Assembly (NCBI RefSeq): GCF_004214935.1 | Contig: NZ_SFCC01000017.1 | Span: 1-64,000 of the forward strand | Length of the DNA stretch: 64,000 bases | Reading direction: 5' to 3' | Source of the DNA: Amycolatopsis suaedae | GTDB taxonomy: Bacteria; Actinomycetota; Actinomycetes; Mycobacteriales; Pseudonocardiaceae | Shown: positions 8,362 to 16,118 of the stretch, one piece after another | How the letters are laid out: each line of letters opens with the position of its first letter | Numbering within the stretch: position 1 is the first letter of the stretch | Notes under the pieces: model-generated | The model's input: only the letters and a program-made list of their open reading frames with translations | What the model was told of the DNA's origin: nothing | Database searches by the model: none | Position numbers and translations under genes: made by a program

Positions 8362-9288
8362 ATGTCCGACTCCGCTCCCGCCCTCACCGACGAGTTCGCC
8401 GCGCAGCGGTCGCACCTGATCGCCGTCGCCTACCGGCTGACCGGCTCGGTGTCCGACGCGGAGGACGCCGTGCAGGAGGCCTGGCTGCGGCTGGCCGCGC
8501 TGCCGCGGCAGCGCCGGGACGAGATCCGTGACCTGCGCGCATGGCTGACCACGGTCGTCGGCCGGATCGGGCTGGACCGGCTGCGGTCGGCCGCCGTGCG
8601 GCGGGAGCGCTACGTCGGCCAGTGGCTGCCGGAGCCGATCGTCACCCCGCTGGGGTCCACCTCCGGGGAGGACCCGCTGGAGGCCGCCGTGCGGGACGAG
8701 GGCGTGCGGATGGCGGCGATGGTGGTACTCGACACGTTGTCGGCCGAGCAGCGGGTGGCGTTCGTCCTGCACGACGCGTTCGACGTGCCGTTCGCCGAGA
8801 TCGCCGGGATCCTGGGCTGCTCACCGGCGGCGGCGCGGCAGCACGCCTCGCGGGGCCGCCGGGCGCTGGCGGACGCGGAGCCGCCGCCCCGGGCGCCGCT
8901 GCCCGAGCAGCAGGCGCTGCTGGAGCGCCTGGTGGCCGCCATGGCCACGGCCGACGTCCAGGCCATCGCCGAGGTCCTGCACCCCGACGTCGTGCTGATC
9001 GGCGACTCCGACGGCCGCGCCCGCACGACCCGCCAGGTCATGGTGGGCGCGGACAAACTCGTGCGGTTCTTCCACGGCCTGGCCCGCATGTACAGCCCGG
9101 AGGCGCTGGCCAAGGCCACGCCGGTGCTGGTCAACGGCGACCTCGGGCTGTACATCCCGGCCTCGCCTGGCTACGGGCCGTACCGCGCGCTGGACACCCA
9201 CGTGCAGTCGCTGGCGATCCGCGACGGCCGGATCGTCGCGGCCTACGACCACGCCAACCCGGAGAAGCTGACCCACGTGGCCGTCTGA
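8362..9288 (+). CDS. RNA polymerase sigma factor, ECF41 family (SigJ-like)
   Basis: The 308-aa protein has sigma region 2 (AYRLTGSVSDAEDAVQEAWLR), a linker carrying the ECF41 hallmark WLPEP, and region 4 (LDTLSAEQRVAFVLHDAFDVPFAEIAGILGCSPAAARQHASRGRR). A SnoaL-like C-terminal extension (about 185-300) follows, ending in NPEKL, the counterpart of the family NPDKL motif. In this family the fused SnoaL-like domain replaces a separate anti-sigma factor. An ATG at 8362 is chosen. The gene is convergent with the solute-binding-protein gene. A matching ECF41 promoter lies in front of the AhpD-like gene nearby. Confidence 0.93.
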   Translation: MSDSAPALTDEFAAQRSHLIAVAYRLTGSVSDAEDAVQEAWLRLAALPRQRRDEIRDLRAWLTTVVGRIGLDRLRSAAVRRERYVGQWLPEPIVTPLGSTSGEDPLEAAVRDEGVRMAAMVVLDTLSAEQRVAFVLHDAFDVPFAEIAGILGCSPAAARQHASRGRRALADAEPPPRAPLPEQQALLERLVAAMATADVQAIAEVLHPDVVLIGDSDGRARTTRQVMVGADKLVRFFHGLARMYSPEALAKATPVLVNGDLGLYIPASPGYGPYRALDTHVQSLAIRDGRIVAAYDHANPEKLTHVAV

Positions 9289-9289
9289 G

Positions 9290-9310
9290 CCCCGGCGCTA
9301 CGAGCCGGGG
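9290..9310. terminator. Hairpin between two convergent stop codons
   Basis: CCCCGGC at 9290-9296 pairs perfectly with GCCGGGG at 9304-9310 around a 7-base loop. It overlaps the ends of the sigma-factor and solute-binding-protein genes, so it can act for both. No T-tract follows, which is common in this phylum. Confidence 0.55.
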
Positions 9311-10224
9311 ACCGAACCGATCACCGGCGGCGACGGCGGCTGGCCGGCGACGACCGTGCCCAGCGAGTCCCGCCAGGCCTGCTCCCAGATCCCGGCCTGC
9401 TCGATCTTCTGCAGCCAGGTGTTGACGAACCGCTTGAACGCGTCGTCGCCCCGGCGGATGCCGATGCCGTACGGGTCGCTGGTGAACGGCTGGCCGACGA
9501 TCTGGATCTTGTCGTTGAGCCGTGCCGCGCCGGCGAGCACGGTCAGGTCGTGCACGTAGGCGTCGACCCGGCCGGTCTCCAGCGCCTGGACGCACTCGGC
9601 GGGCGTGCCGAACGTGGTCAGCTTCGCGGTGGGCACCTGGCGCTCGACGGCGTCGGCACTGGTGCTGCCGGCCAGGGCGGCGACGTCGCGCCCGGCCAGA
9701 TCCTCGACCTTGCCGATGCGGCTCTCCGAGCGCAGGGTGGCGATCGACTGGCCGGAGATCAGGTACGGGCCGGCGAAGGCCACCTTCTCCGCGCGCTGCG
9801 GGGTGATCGTGTAGATCCGGATCACCGCGTCGACCGTCCCGGTCTGCAGCACGGCCTCCCGCGTCTCCGGGGTGGACTGGACCACCTGGACGTTGGGCTC
9901 GCCGATGATGTACTTGGCCAGCATCTTGCCCAGCGTGGCGTCGAATCCCTCGGTCTGCCCGGTGATCGAGTTCTGCTCGGACAGCAGCGGCATGTTCAGC
10001 TCGCCGCCGACCAGCAGCTGGCCCCGGCGCTTGATGGCCTGCGCCGTCGGGCTCTCGGCGAGCTCGGCCTCGGTCGCGACCGGCGCCCGGTCCACCAGAC
10101 CCACCGGTGCGGCGGCACTGCTGTCCGCCAACGGCGTGCCACCTCCTCCGCCCGTGCCGCAGGCGGCGGTCGCCGTCAGGGCGAGCACCGCGGCCACGGC
10201 AGGCAGAAGTCGACGCCTCGGCAT
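9298..10224 (-). CDS. Amino-acid (glutamate-type) ABC transporter substrate-binding lipoprotein
   Basis: This is a 308-aa family 3 periplasmic-type binding protein. The signal peptide LLPAVAAVLALTATAACG ends in a lipobox-like cysteine, so it is probably a lipoprotein. The body (QLLVGGELNMPLLSEQN, GFDATLGKMLAKYI, VDAVIRIYTITPQRAEKVAFAGPYL) matches glutamate/GluB-like receptors. ATG 10224 is preferred over the longer frame because GGAG precedes it and the signal peptide begins there. No permease or ATPase is adjacent, so it is either an orphan receptor or a sensor component like those paired with protein kinases. The ligand is inferred. Confidence 0.85.
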   Translation of the reverse strand: MPRRRLLPAVAAVLALTATAACGTGGGGGTPLADSSAAAPVGLVDRAPVATEAELAESPTAQAIKRRGQLLVGGELNMPLLSEQNSITGQTEGFDATLGKMLAKYIIGEPNVQVVQSTPETREAVLQTGTVDAVIRIYTITPQRAEKVAFAGPYLISGQSIATLRSESRIGKVEDLAGRDVAALAGSTSADAVERQVPTAKLTTFGTPAECVQALETGRVDAYVHDLTVLAGAARLNDKIQIVGQPFTSDPYGIGIRRGDDAFKRFVNTWLQKIEQAGIWEQAWRDSLGTVVAGQPPSPPVIGSVPGS

Positions 10225-10512
10225 GAGCCCACACTCCATCCGTCGTTCCCAGTGGGCGACTGGCCCCCAGGACCTCCAGCCGGAGCGAACGCACGCTCGG
10301 GCACAGACGATAACCACTCGAACGGGCTAACGTAAAACCCTCTGCTTCAGTGTGTGAAACACCAACTTGCAGGGGCTATAGGTAAACAATCACCGCAGCC
10401 GGTTTCCCCCGGTACGCGGACTGATCCGCGGGATCTCCGCCGGGAAGAACTGCCGCACCCGCCACCACACTGTGTCCTACGCCACAGTCCGGTGGCGGGT
10501 GTAGGACAGGAC

Positions 10513-11091
10513 CTAACTACGCTCCGTGGAAGCAGGTATCTGGCAGGCGTCGCCACTGGTGAAACCCTGTGCGGGGATGTCGAGCGCGCTGTTGACCCTC
10601 GCCCGCTGGTTCTCCAGTGCGATCAGGTAGGTCAGCTCGACGACGCCGGCGCGGCCGAACTCGCGCTCCAGGCGCGCCACCTGCTCGTCGGTGACGGCCA
10701 CCGGGGTGGCGGTCATCGCGTCGGCGTAGGCGATGGCGAGCCGCTCCGGCTCGCTGAACAACGGCGAGGTGGCGTAGTCGTCGATGGCCTTCAGCCGGTC
10801 GACGTCGAGGCCCTCGTGCTGCTGCAGCATCGTGCCGAAGTCGACGCACCACCAGCAGCCCAGCTTCACGGCGACCCGGTAGACGGCCAGTTCCCGCACG
10901 CTGACCGGCAGCGTGCGGGCCGCCTTCTCGACCAGCAGCTCGTGTACCCCGCTGGCCCGCAGCAGCTTCGGATGGTGGGCCGAGACGGCCATCGGCTCCG
11001 GCATCGCGCCGAACCGCCTGCGGGCGAAGCGGTAGAACAGCTTCAGCAGCGGGCCGGCTTCGCGTTCGGTGACCGCGGGAATGCGCGGCAT
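10513..11091 (-). CDS. Carboxymuconolactone decarboxylase / AhpD-like protein
   Basis: The 192-aa all-helical protein (MPRIPAVTEREAGPLLKLFYRFARRRFG) carries the AhpD-like motif VAVKLGCWWCVDFGTML with a C-x-x-C pair. It starts at ATG 11091 behind a clear GGAGGTCACC. Relatives act as thiol-dependent peroxidase partners or decarboxylases, and here a redox role is inferred. CMD-family proteins are the commonest partners of ECF41 sigma factors, and its upstream region contains TGTCACA-N16-CGTC. A MarR gene is divergent and may also control it. Confidence 0.85.
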   Translation of the reverse strand: MPRIPAVTEREAGPLLKLFYRFARRRFGAMPEPMAVSAHHPKLLRASGVHELLVEKAARTLPVSVRELAVYRVAVKLGCWWCVDFGTMLQQHEGLDVDRLKAIDDYATSPLFSEPERLAIAYADAMTATPVAVTDEQVARLEREFGRAGVVELTYLIALENQRARVNSALDIPAQGFTSGDACQIPASTERS

Positions 11092-11127
11092 GGTGACCTC
11101 CAACGGTTTCGTGGCTCTCGCCGGATG

Positions 11128-11154
11128 GACGAGACACCCACCGCCCGTGTGACA
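11128..11154 (-). promoter_or_regulatory. ECF41-type promoter of the AhpD-like gene
   Basis: On the minus strand the -35 element TGTCACA (11154-11148) and the -10 element CGTC (11131-11128) are separated by exactly 16 bases. This equals the published ECF41 consensus as I know it. The -10 lies about 37 bases before the ATG. The cognate sigma gene is 8362-9288 in this window. Confidence 0.75.
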
Positions 11155-11232
11155 CGACCATTCGCCAGGAGTGGTTAACTCGCGCATCCGCAGGGGTGGA
11201 CTCGCGGGTCCGGAAGGGTGGACTCGCACCGC

Positions 11233-11360
11233 ACCGGTCGGGCCCGTCGGCGTCTGGACTGACGAGCCCCAAGGCCGCCCCGCGGCCGACGGCGAGGAGG
11301 GAAGACGCCGACCCATGGGGCCCGACCGACGCGCGAACGGAGTGAGCGCCAAGGATTCAG
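11233..11360 (+). repeat. 125-bp dispersed repeat, copy 1 (upstream of and into marR-like gene)
   Basis: From ACCGGTCGGG to GATTCAG this stretch matches 46583-46459 read on the other strand. The central block GACGGCGAGGAGGGAAGACG is identical in both copies and most differences are in a short middle segment. This copy covers the region just before the MarR start and its first codons. I do not recognise the element. Confidence 0.7.
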
Positions 11361-11812
11361 CCGGACGGGCTTTGTTCCGCCTGGTCAGGTACTGGTCGCG
11401 GCGCTGGGCGCCGGAAGTCGTCGAGCGGCTCTACGAGGGCGCCCCGCCCGCGTGGACGGTCCAGAACCTCTACGTGATCGAGGCGATCTCCAGCGCCACC
11501 CGGGTCAACGACGAGGTCACCGTGGCCGACGTCGCCCGCCAGCTGGGCCTGGACCGGTCCGTTGCCAGCCGGATGATCACCGACGCGGTGTCCGACGGGT
11601 TCGTCACCCGGGAGACGTCCACGCAGGACGCCCGGCGCGCCCGGCTGCTGCTGACCGGGGAGGCCGAGCGGTTCCTCGCCGCGACCCACCGGCACCAGCG
11701 GGAGGCGTTCAACGCGCTGGTGGCCGACTGGCCCGCCGAGGACCGCCGCCGCTTCGCCGGCTACCTGCGCAGGCTCGCCAGGCAGGTGCTGGACGAGCCG
11801 GTCAGGGAGTGA
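11342..11812 (+). CDS. MarR family transcriptional regulator
   Basis: The 156-aa protein has a MarR winged helix: helical dimer region (RALFRLVRYWSRRW), recognition part VTVADVARQLGLDRSVASRMITDAVSDGFV and wing RETSTQDARRARLLLTG. A GTG at 11342 is chosen because everything upstream in the same frame belongs to a dispersed repeat. ATG 11315 is the alternative. It is divergent from the AhpD-like gene, so regulation of that gene, for example in response to oxidants or phenolics, is plausible but inferred. It is convergent with the next gene, overlapping by 11 bases. Confidence 0.8.
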   Translation: MSAKDSAGRALFRLVRYWSRRWAPEVVERLYEGAPPAWTVQNLYVIEAISSATRVNDEVTVADVARQLGLDRSVASRMITDAVSDGFVTRETSTQDARRARLLLTGEAERFLAATHRHQREAFNALVADWPAEDRRRFAGYLRRLARQVLDEPVRE

Positions 11813-13559
11813 ACTCGCGGACGTCCCACATCCAGACGTTGCCGACCACCCTGGCCGGCTTGTGCAGGATGGCTTCCAGCGCGGCCTTGAGCTGGTCGTC
11901 GTAGCGGTGGGCGGGCAGCACGATCACGTCGGCGTTCCAGTACCGCAGGTCGGCCAGTGCCCTGGCGCGGTCGCCCTCGTCGATCACCGGTTCGGTCCCG
12001 TCCTCGGAGATCTCCTCCAGCAGCCGGGACAGCGGACGGCGCGGAGCGCCGTAGGTGCCCTTGCCGTCCGTGCCGGGGCCGACGAAGTACCCCTCCGGCA
12101 GCGGGAAGGCGAAGCCGGTCTCGACCTGCCACTGCAGGGGTTCGACGCTGCCGCTGTCGGGTAGCGGGACCGGCACGACCGTCCCGCCCGGATCGACGTA
12201 GTTGCGCCACAGGCCCTGGGCGAAGAACGGCGGGGTCTCGGGCCGCCGCACGACCTCCAGCGGCGTGGGCGCGATCGGCAGCAGCGCGCCTGCCAGCGCC
12301 GCGAACCACAGCGGCCACACCCACCTGCGGCCGGCCAGCACCCGGTCGGTCGCGACGGCCAGCAGCACGGCGATGGCCGGCACCGCACCGAGTGCGAACC
12401 GGGACTCCAGCACCGACTCGAACAGCGGCAGGTCGAACATGCCCAGCCACGGCCCGGGAACGGCCGTCGCGCTGCCGTCCACGATCAGGAACACGCCGGT
12501 GGACAGCCAGCACATGGCGAACGCGGCGATGGCGGCGGCGCGGGCCACCGCCACCCGCCACAGGCAGACGGTGAGCACCACGAACAGGATCACCAGCGGC
12601 CAGCCGAAGAACGCGTTCTCCTCGGTGCGGTTCATCGACAGTTCGCGGGCGGCCTCCGGCTGCGCCGCCCAGGACTCGGTGGCGAAGGTGGTGAACGCGG
12701 CCGCGTCGTTGCCGGCGTAGCCGTGCTCGATGGAGCCGTAGCTCTGCGGCCCGAAGAACTGCCACCACAGCGGGAACGCGACGATCACCAGCGCCACCCC
12801 GGCCGCGGTGCCCAGCCCGGCCGCGAGCCGCCGCGGGCGCAGGTCGACCTCGTGGCGGCGGATGGCCAGCCAGGACACCGCGAAGATCAGGAACGTGACC
12901 GCGCCGATCAGCAGCGGTTCCTCGCCGAGGAAGATCTGGTACGCCACCAGCAGGCCGAGGACGACGCCGTCACGCACCGGCCGGGTGGTGTGCAGCAGCC
13001 GGACGACGCCGAGCACGATGAACGGCAGCAGCACCAGCACCGCGAAGTTCGGGTGCGCGTTGGCGTGCGAGATCATCGGCGGCGCGAACCCGCAGAACGC
13101 CCCGCCGACCGCGGCGCCGATCCGGGATCGCACCACGTGCCGGGACAGCACCCAGTACCAGCCCGCCGCCGTGCCGGCCAGGCCGCCGGTGAGCGCGACC
13201 GCCCAGGTGACCGACGGCCCGAAGACGATCGTCACCGGCGTCAGCGGGATGGCCAGGCCCAGCATGGTGGTGTTGGCCATCATGTTCACGCCGAGCGGGT
13301 GGTTCTGCCACGGCGACAGCAGCGGGTTGTCCAGGTTGACCACGGCGTGGGCGGTGCTGGCGAAGAACCACTCCCACATGTGCTGGTCGCTGGCGCTGTT
13401 GTACAGGTAGCCGGTGCCGACATGACGCCAGAACGGCCCGAACACCACCATGGCCAGCGCGAGGAAGCCGACCATGGCCAGGAGGTCGCCGACGGTGAAC
13501 GGCCTGCGGACCCGCTCGGACACCGGCGCGCCGGGCCTGCCCGGGGGTGCCTCGATCAC
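11802..13559 (-). CDS. Polytopic membrane protein, GT-C glycosyltransferase-like
   Basis: The 585-aa protein has about ten to twelve transmembrane segments, starting near residue 25 (VGDLLAMVGFLALAMVVFG), and a soluble C-terminal third. The loop after the first segment (SDQHMWEWFFASTAHAVVNLDNPLLSPWQNHPLGVNMMANTT) contains acidic residues placed as in GT-C enzymes that use polyprenyl-phosphate sugars. The family is widespread in actinobacteria as putative membrane glycosyltransferases. The donor and acceptor are unknown. The start is GTG 13559. No operon partner is evident. Confidence 0.65.
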   Translation of the reverse strand: MIEAPPGRPGAPVSERVRRPFTVGDLLAMVGFLALAMVVFGPFWRHVGTGYLYNSASDQHMWEWFFASTAHAVVNLDNPLLSPWQNHPLGVNMMANTTMLGLAIPLTPVTIVFGPSVTWAVALTGGLAGTAAGWYWVLSRHVVRSRIGAAVGGAFCGFAPPMISHANAHPNFAVLVLLPFIVLGVVRLLHTTRPVRDGVVLGLLVAYQIFLGEEPLLIGAVTFLIFAVSWLAIRRHEVDLRPRRLAAGLGTAAGVALVIVAFPLWWQFFGPQSYGSIEHGYAGNDAAAFTTFATESWAAQPEAARELSMNRTEENAFFGWPLVILFVVLTVCLWRVAVARAAAIAAFAMCWLSTGVFLIVDGSATAVPGPWLGMFDLPLFESVLESRFALGAVPAIAVLLAVATDRVLAGRRWVWPLWFAALAGALLPIAPTPLEVVRRPETPPFFAQGLWRNYVDPGGTVVPVPLPDSGSVEPLQWQVETGFAFPLPEGYFVGPGTDGKGTYGAPRRPLSRLLEEISEDGTEPVIDEGDRARALADLRYWNADVIVLPAHRYDDQLKAALEAILHKPARVVGNVWMWDVREFTP

Positions 13560-13619
13560 CCTGAGTACCTCCCCGACTTCCCCGGCGATCCTGCTGGCGG
13601 ATCACCCTACTGGGGCCGG

Positions 13620-13779
13620 GTCCCGAGTTGGGAGTCCGGTGCATGAGTCGGTGAGCCCAGGGTTCTGCTGGCAAGGCGCCGGTTCGCCCCTCGTACTGGG
13701 CCGTACTCGGGCGGGCCGGCAACGCCGCCAGCGGGGCCCTGGGCCCGGCGAATCATTCAGCGGATTCCCAACTCGGGAC
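13620..13779. repeat. 160-bp near-perfect palindrome overlapping the serpin 3' end
   Basis: GTCCCGAGTTGGGAGTCCG at the left pairs with CGGATTCCCAACTCGGGAC at the right. Pairing continues inward (AGCCCAGGG...GCTGGC against GCCAGC...CCCTGGGC, then CCGGTTCGCCC against GGGCGGGCCGG) to a centre near 13700. The right arm encodes the last codons of the serpin gene. Its RNA could form a very long stem and act as a terminator. Confidence 0.75.
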
Positions 13780-14835
13780 ACTCACTCTCGCCAGGAAGTA
13801 GAGGGCGCCGGTGGGTGCGTGGCGGACAAGCAGCAGGAACGGGCGGTCCACCCGCACCTCGGCCTCGTCGGGGATGAACGCCACCATCCGGATCATCGCC
13901 GCGGTGGCGGCAGCGCCCTCCAGGCCGTTCTCGTCGAGCCGCAGCACCGCCTGGTGCTGGACGTCGGACACCACCAGCCGCGGGTCGGGCGAGAGGTTGC
14001 CCAGGTCCGCGCCGGGGCCGAACACCGTGCGCACGCCGAGCGTGCCCAGCGCGTCGACGAGGTCGGCCCGCTCGTCCAGGCGCAGTTTCGGCATGGTCAG
14101 CGAGATCTGGGTGTCGGTGCGTGCGGCCAGCAGGTCGCCGACGAGCGCGGCGTCGAGGTCCGGCTCACGCTCGGTGAGGTCGCCGCCGGGCAGCAGCACG
14201 ACGGCCTCGACGTCACCCGCCGCCGGGACGCTCACCACCGTCCAGCCCGCGTGCTCGGCGTAGCCGAGGCGTTCGGAGATCCGCATCATCGGCACGCTGC
14301 GCACGCCGGACGGGGTGGTGAACTCCCCCGGCGCCGTGTCGCCGTCGGGGAACGGTGTGGCCCAGGACGTCCGCAGGTACAGGGCGTTGACGACGCTGGC
14401 CACCGTGTCGGCGTCGACGGCGCCGCTGTCGAGCAGCTCGGGGATGAGGTCGCGGGTGGTCTCGGCGACGTCGGCGTTGATCACCTGCCGGGCACGTTCC
14501 GGGTCGGTGACGAACGGGGCGGACCGCACGGCGCCGGCCGGCCAGGACTCCAGCTCACGCAGGAACGGCTCGGCCAGCGGTAGTTCGTCCCAGGCCCACA
14601 GCGTGTTGGCCACGGTCAGCACGGCGTCCTCGGACGGCAGTTTCGCCGCCGCGTGCAGCAGTTCCTGGTGGCCGTCGAGGTCGCCGAGCAGGGTTTCCAG
14701 CTCGGCCGCCGTGCCGCCCCTGGCGGCTCTGGCCACGAGGGTGAGCGCGCTGGCCACCGAGTAGGGCGAGAAGCAGAAGTTGCCCTTCCCGGCCAGCTTG
14801 TGGTGCAGATCCAGGGCGAAGCGGAGGTGGACCAT
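13753..14835 (-). CDS. Serpin family protease inhibitor
   Basis: The 360-aa protein shows the serpin fold end to end: NFCFSPYSVASALTLVARAARGGTAAELETLL (helices A-B), VNALYLRTSWATPF, and the reactive-centre region from about residue 301 (ENGLEGAAATAAMIRMVAFIPDEAEVRVDRPFLLLVR). The small-residue hinge GAAATAA argues for an inhibitory serpin, although P14 is Leu rather than Thr/Ser. Counting from the hinge puts P1 near the Met-Val-Ala stretch, suggesting an elastase- or chymotrypsin-like target. There is no signal peptide, so it is probably cytosolic. The final SWESAE comes from a palindromic repeat and extends beyond the usual serpin end. Confidence 0.88.
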   Translation of the reverse strand: MVHLRFALDLHHKLAGKGNFCFSPYSVASALTLVARAARGGTAAELETLLGDLDGHQELLHAAAKLPSEDAVLTVANTLWAWDELPLAEPFLRELESWPAGAVRSAPFVTDPERARQVINADVAETTRDLIPELLDSGAVDADTVASVVNALYLRTSWATPFPDGDTAPGEFTTPSGVRSVPMMRISERLGYAEHAGWTVVSVPAAGDVEAVVLLPGGDLTEREPDLDAALVGDLLAARTDTQISLTMPKLRLDERADLVDALGTLGVRTVFGPGADLGNLSPDPRLVVSDVQHQAVLRLDENGLEGAAATAAMIRMVAFIPDEAEVRVDRPFLLLVRHAPTGALYFLARVSVPSWESAE

Positions 14836-14844
14836 TCCCCGACG

Positions 14845-16101
14845 CTACCTGCTGTGCCTGCCCGCGTGCCACGAGTGCCAGGCGTGGGCCTGGGCGTCGG
14901 TCAGCACGGCCACCTGGTCGATCACCACGCGCAGCCGGGCCGCGTCGTCGCCCGCCCGCTCCCAGGCGGGTACGAACGTCGGGTCCAGCGCCTCGGGTGC
15001 CCGCCGCAGCAAAGCGGCGACCAGTTCGGCGAGCATCTCCCGCTGCCAGTCCTGCATGGCCAGCCTGCGCGGGTCGCTCATGACGTAACGCAGTGCCAGC
15101 GCCTTGAGCAGGGCCACCTCGGCGCCGACCTGCTCGGGCACGACCAGCCGGGCGCCGTAGCGGCACAGCGGCCCGTCGCCGTACACCGCCCGGGTCCCGG
15201 TGACGGCCGCCGAGGCGAACCGGCCGACCAGCTCGCTGGTCATCCGTTTCAGCGCGACCTGCGCGGCCAGCGAGGCGTCGAATCCGTCCAGTGCCGCGAC
15301 GGCGGGCAGCGCCGCCAGCTCCCGGGCCGCGGCCTCCACAGTGGACACCGACTCGGCGGTGAAGTGCTTGGCGGCCAGGTCGGCCACGGCCGCCCGGTCC
15401 TGCGGGTCGGCCAGCACGTGCAGTGAGATGCGGCCGGCCAGTACGCCGTCCTCGACGTCGTGCACCGAGTAGGCGACGTCGTCAGCCCAGTCCATGATCT
15501 GGGCCTCCAGGCTGGGTTGCCGCTCGGGCGCCCCGGCACGCATCCAGTCGAACACGGCGAGGTCGTCGTCGTAGGCGCCGAACTTGCCCTGGCCCGCCGA
15601 ACGTGGCCACGGGTACTTGGTGGCCGCGTCCAGGCAGGCCCGGGTGAGGTTGAGGCCGACGCCGTCGACCTTGGGCTCCAGCCTGGTCAGGATGCGCAGG
15701 GTCTGCGCGTTGCCCTCGAATCCGCCGCAGGGCTGGGCGACCTCGTCGAGCGCGTGCTCGCCGTTGTGGCCGAACGGCGGGTGCCCGATGTCGTGGGCCA
15801 GCCCGGCGGTGTCGACGAGGTCCGGGTCGGCGCCCAGTTCCTCGGCGATGCCGCGGCCGATCTGGGCGACCTCCAGCGAGTGGGTCAGCCGGGTGCGCGG
15901 GATGCCGGTGATCTCGGCGCCCTCGCCGGGGCCGACGACCTGGGTCTTGCCCGCGAGCCTGCGCAGCGCCGCGGAGTGCAGCACCCTGGCGCGGTCCCTG
16001 GCGAAGGGGGTGCGCTCGTCGGCGCGCGCGCCCGGCAGCGTGCCGCCCTTGGGCGGCTCGGGGAGGCGGCGTTCCAGGTCGTGCGCGGTGTACGGGCTCA
16101 C
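14845..16101 (-). CDS. dgt: Deoxyguanosine triphosphate triphosphohydrolase-like protein
   Basis: This 418-aa HD-domain enzyme hydrolyses dNTPs to deoxynucleoside and triphosphate. The motifs are RRLAGKTQVVGP, TRLTHSLEVAQIGRGIAEEL (the metal-binding His), the HD pair in AHDIGHPPFGHNGEHAL and a later DWADDVAYSVHDVEDG. It starts at GTG 16101. Genes next to dnaG in this order are typical for actinobacteria. It ends 9 bases before the serpin start on the same strand, so co-transcription is likely. Confidence 0.93.
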   Translation of the reverse strand: MSPYTAHDLERRLPEPPKGGTLPGARADERTPFARDRARVLHSAALRRLAGKTQVVGPGEGAEITGIPRTRLTHSLEVAQIGRGIAEELGADPDLVDTAGLAHDIGHPPFGHNGEHALDEVAQPCGGFEGNAQTLRILTRLEPKVDGVGLNLTRACLDAATKYPWPRSAGQGKFGAYDDDLAVFDWMRAGAPERQPSLEAQIMDWADDVAYSVHDVEDGVLAGRISLHVLADPQDRAAVADLAAKHFTAESVSTVEAAARELAALPAVAALDGFDASLAAQVALKRMTSELVGRFASAAVTGTRAVYGDGPLCRYGARLVVPEQVGAEVALLKALALRYVMSDPRRLAMQDWQREMLAELVAALLRRAPEALDPTFVPAWERAGDDAARLRVVIDQVAVLTDAQAHAWHSWHAGRHSR

Positions 16102-16118
16102 CAGGTCACATTAGCCGC

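Noticed and set aside
6706..9288. Very long plus-strand open frame (about 560 codons) antisense to dnaG
   Set aside because: It is the shadow of dnaG in a high-G+C genome; the translation is His/Arg/Gly-rich without domains. Only the part from 8362, the sigma factor, is real.
11171..11341. N-terminal extension of the MarR regulator
   Set aside because: These codons fall in tandem and dispersed repeat DNA that recurs at 46.5 kb out of context, so the regulator more likely starts at 11342 (or 11315).
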